DNA of 64,000 bases from Typhlomys cinereus (Eukaryota; Chordata; Mammalia; Rodentia; Platacanthomyidae): assembly GCA_023101885.1 (NCBI GenBank), contig JALPQD010000089.1:6371087-6435086 (forward strand), given 5' to 3'. This document shows positions 56,101-64,000 of the stretch, one piece after another (position 1 is the first letter of the stretch; the number at the start of each line of letters is the position of its first letter). The translations under genes and the position numbers were made by a program. Below the pieces are notes generated by a model. The model was not told the DNA's origin, made no database searches, and saw only the letters and a program-made list of their open reading frames with translations.

Positions 56101-56369
56101 ATTTTAAAGATGGAAATTTGGACACACGGCATAGGTGGATCTTGAAGACATCATAGTGCGTGAAACAAGCTGGCTCCACGAGGACAAACGTGTGACTCAG
56201 GTACCTGGCAGTCACACTCACAGACCCAGAAGGTAGGGGGTTTGCAGGAGCTGCTCCCTCCCCCCCCCCCCCCCGCCGCCGTTCCCAGCAAGGAAGGAGC
56301 CTGTGAAAACATCCCGCCCCCCACACTGCTTGCTTTATTTGTCCTGCTTCTCCCTGCCTCCCTTGAAGC

Positions 56370-56480
56370 TATGCAGAACCTGCAGGAGAGCCCGCAGCAC
56401 CCGCTGTGCCTGCAGTGATGGCAGTGCCCGCAGAGCCCGCTGTGCTCCCAGAGCCCGCAGCGCCCACAGCGCCCCATCAT
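56370..56480 (+). repeat. GC-rich degenerate short repeat (cccgcagag / cccgctgtg)
   Basis: About 10-12 bp units of the type gcccgcagagcccgctgtgctccc. It lies 700 bp upstream of the ATP6V0E1 start and just after a run of C's at 56256-56274. Confidence 0.6.
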
Positions 56481-56987
56481 CCTTTGCCTTCAGTGCAGTG
56501 TGGCCAGGGTGTAGACCCACCTCCTCCGCGAGCGTGCCCTTGCTGAGGGACTGAGGAACTTCTGTAAAGCACCTGGCAAGGTGCACAGAGCCCTTGCCTT
56601 GAGGATCAGATCATCTGAGCTGGACCCCCTCCTTTCCACATACTCTGTGCTGCCGCACCATCCACGCACCCCTCTCTCGGTCTTTAAACTGTTGAGGGGG
56701 GTCAGCGACTGCAAGCAGTTCCCAGACTAGCGTCGAGTGCCAAGCATGCAAAGCTTGCAGAGTCCGCAGCAGCTCAGAGGAGCCCCTTACGACTGCTGAG
56801 CGCCATGGGCCTGTCGAACACGAAGCTGTAACTAACCCTTTGCCCAAAAGGGCCCAACTGCTTATCACAAAGCTTTGTGGGGGACAAGCTAGTAGCTCTG
56901 GGGTTGTCCTGTGGCCCCTCACTAGTGTGCCTCTCTCTCTCAAATGAAATAAATCAATACCTAAAAAGCATTTTTAAAAGCGCTTAA

Positions 56988-62394
<5,407 letters not shown>

Positions 62395-62739
62395 GTAAGT
62401 ATATTGTCTTTTGTAAGTAGTTTCTTCCTCAAATAAAAGCAGTTATTCTCAGTCTTACAGTGCGTGTGATTTGCACTCTGCTTCATGGGAGCCTGCTTCA
62501 TCAGATTGAACCGCTCAGGGTGTCGGCCCTGTGCTCGGTATATTTCCCAAAAGCTGAGCAGAATTCCTCTCCTGGGAAAACACGTGTTGTGGTGGCACAG
62601 GGTGAACCTTGTCAACTGCAGACTAGACGTTGCTGCTTTACAGTTTACTCCTATCAATTCTTTTTTTTTAGAACTGAGTCTAGAGTTTTTTTATATAATT
62701 TGGAATACAGTCACAGAATAAGTTAATTTTATAATTCTT

Positions 62740-63015
62740 TTTTTTTATTCAATTGTGTGTGTGCGTGCACGCAGTGCGTGCATGCGTGCTTGTGTGCGTG
62801 TAGAACCACGGGCGAATTCCAGAACCACCATGGACTGTCTCCACCTCCTTCTTCTTGTTTACTCTGCCCTGGGATTCACAGGCTCCGCCCTCCAGGACCA
62901 GAAACACAGTCCATCCCTGCTTCCGCCCTGCATCTATATGTGGGGTCTAGGATCCAAACTCAGGACCTTCTGCCTGTAAGGCAGAGGCTTAACCCCTGAG
63001 CTACCTCTCCAGCCC
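62740..63015 (-). mobile_element. B2-superfamily SINE, young family
   Basis: T-run, ATTCAATTGTGTG, body with gcatctatatgtggg, and the head ending gagctacctctccagccc. It is on the minus strand. Confidence 0.9.
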
Positions 63016-63181
63016 ATCCTGTCAATTCTTAATGGCTGCTCCTTTTAGTACAAACTTCACTACTGAAGTAGTAATACCTTTTAAATCCCTTCAAAGTTTT
63101 AGGGCACATGGTGCTAAGGATTTGACCTTGTATACACCAAATATGCTGAGCCTTCCCAGCACCAAATAAAGCCATTCTTTT

Positions 63182-63497
63182 AAAAATTCATTTATTTTTA
63201 ATTTTGATTAATTTGTGCGTGTGTGTGTATGTGCGCACGTGTGTATGTGTATGTTTGTATCTTTGCTTTGTATATCAGGGCACTGTGTGTCTGTTTGAAG
63301 GCCCAAGGGTGACTTTGGGAATTATCCTGGGTTGCTTCTACCTCCTTTTTGCTTCACTCTGGTATTTCCCAGCTCTGCCTTTTGGAGTCAGAAGTGTCGG
63401 CTGCCACCATTTCTACCTAGTGTTTTCACATGGGATCCTGGATCTGAACCCAGGTCCCTCTGCTTTCAAGGCCATCTCTAAGCCATCTCTCTAGACC
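63182..63497 (-). mobile_element. B2-superfamily SINE, older subfamily
   Basis: A TG run, the older body (cccaagggtgactttggg, gtatttcccagctctgcc) and the head remnant agccatctctctagacc, flanked by aaagccattcttt (63168-63180 and 63498-63510). Confidence 0.88.
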
Positions 63498-64000
63498 AAA
63501 GCCATTCTTTCTTAAGACTTTTTTTTTTTTTTTTTTTATCTCTGATGAGCAGAAGTACAGCTGGAATTATAAATGAGTAAACTAAGGATAATTTGTGTGT
63601 GGGGGAGTGAGTGTGGTGTGTAGCGTTTATACTCGAGAGTGGAGATACATACATGTGCAGCAATTGTATGGCAGTCAGAGGTCAACTTTTGCTTATCCTG
63701 CCTTTGCACCCTGTTTGAAACAGTCTTTTTGTGTAAGTCAGGTTAGCTTGCACTTGCACTTCTGGATTTATCTTCACTTCCCAGTTCCCTCAGGTGCAAA
63801 GGAATTGTAGATATTTGCACCACTATGCCTGCCTTTGTGTGTGTGTGTGTGTGTGTGTGTAGTTCCTTGTAAGCAATATCAAAGAGAACTTTCTTCTCTT
63901 TGGATATATTGTGCAGTTTACCCTGTTGAACAAAAACTGGTTTTGGATCTGTAAGGGAAGATTTATTTTGTTTTTTTTTTTTTCCCCGCAGTATATGAAT

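Larger units (their letters stand above)
62395..64000 (+). other. ATP6V0E1: ATP6V0E1 intron 2 (5' part)
   Basis: It starts gtaagt and has two minus-strand SINEs (62740-63015 and 63182-63497), a poly-T (63520-63538) and a (TG)n (63836-63860). No further ATP6V0E1 coding sequence is found. The acceptor-like ttccccgcag near 63990 is followed by tatatgaat, which does not fit the next codons. Confidence 0.85.

Noticed and set aside
63981..64000. Acceptor-like ttccccgcag at the window end as ATP6V0E1 exon 3
   Set aside because: The next exon must begin with one base completing Phe, then TGG. The sequence after the AG is tatatgaat, which does not fit.

Overview
This is a gene-sparse stretch of a mammalian nuclear genome, almost certainly from a rodent. 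It holds spliced vertebrate genes with GT-AG introns, a CpG-island promoter, B1-like (7SL-derived) and ID-like repeats, and many copies of a tRNA-headed SINE. That SINE's head reads like rodent B2, but its body (with a CGTATAGACGCC-like block, a CA run and an AATTGAATAAAT tail) is not mouse B2. This points to a rodent outside the mouse/rat group. A jerboa-like (dipodoid) animal with a B2-superfamily SINE is my best guess, held loosely.

Layout: positions 2704-36292 (+) carry the last seven coding exons of ERGIC1, residues 53-290 of the 290-residue ER-Golgi cycling protein ERGIC-32, with canonical splice sites and no lesions. Its 3' UTR runs to a poly(A) signal near 37828. The exons before 2704 lie outside the window. 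A broken RPL36A-type retrocopy, itself split by a SINE, sits in one ERGIC1 intron (8858-9549). Positions 57195-62394 (+) carry the first two coding exons of ATP6V0E1, the V-ATPase V0 subunit e1. They sit behind a CpG island with two GTCACGTGG (CLEAR-type) boxes. The remaining coding sequence lies beyond 64000.

Between them, two diverged blocks at 44991-45148 and 47317-47456 (+) match the first and second coding exons of RPL26/RPL26L1. They break at the same codon, are separated by 2.2 kb of intron-like sequence, and carry a lost start codon, frameshifts and a stop. In human, RPL26L1 lies between ERGIC1 and ATP6V0E1 in the same orientation. I therefore read this as a decayed, intron-containing RPL26L1 orthologue (a unitary pseudogene) and as the most interesting item here.

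The rest is repeats: young and old SINEs, many with target-site duplications; three similar L1-type 3' ends with purine-rich tracts (38662-39543, 42036-42576, 51484-52020); a reverse-strand L1 3' end (about 45975-46620); a reverse-strand L1 ORF2-end fragment carrying two nested insertions (50265-52085); a probable solo LTR (47538-48129); and several minisatellites and microsatellites. No bacterial, phage, CRISPR or other novel multi-gene system is present. ERGIC1 and ATP6V0E1 both serve the secretory/endomembrane system, but nothing in the sequence shows a direct regulatory link between them.
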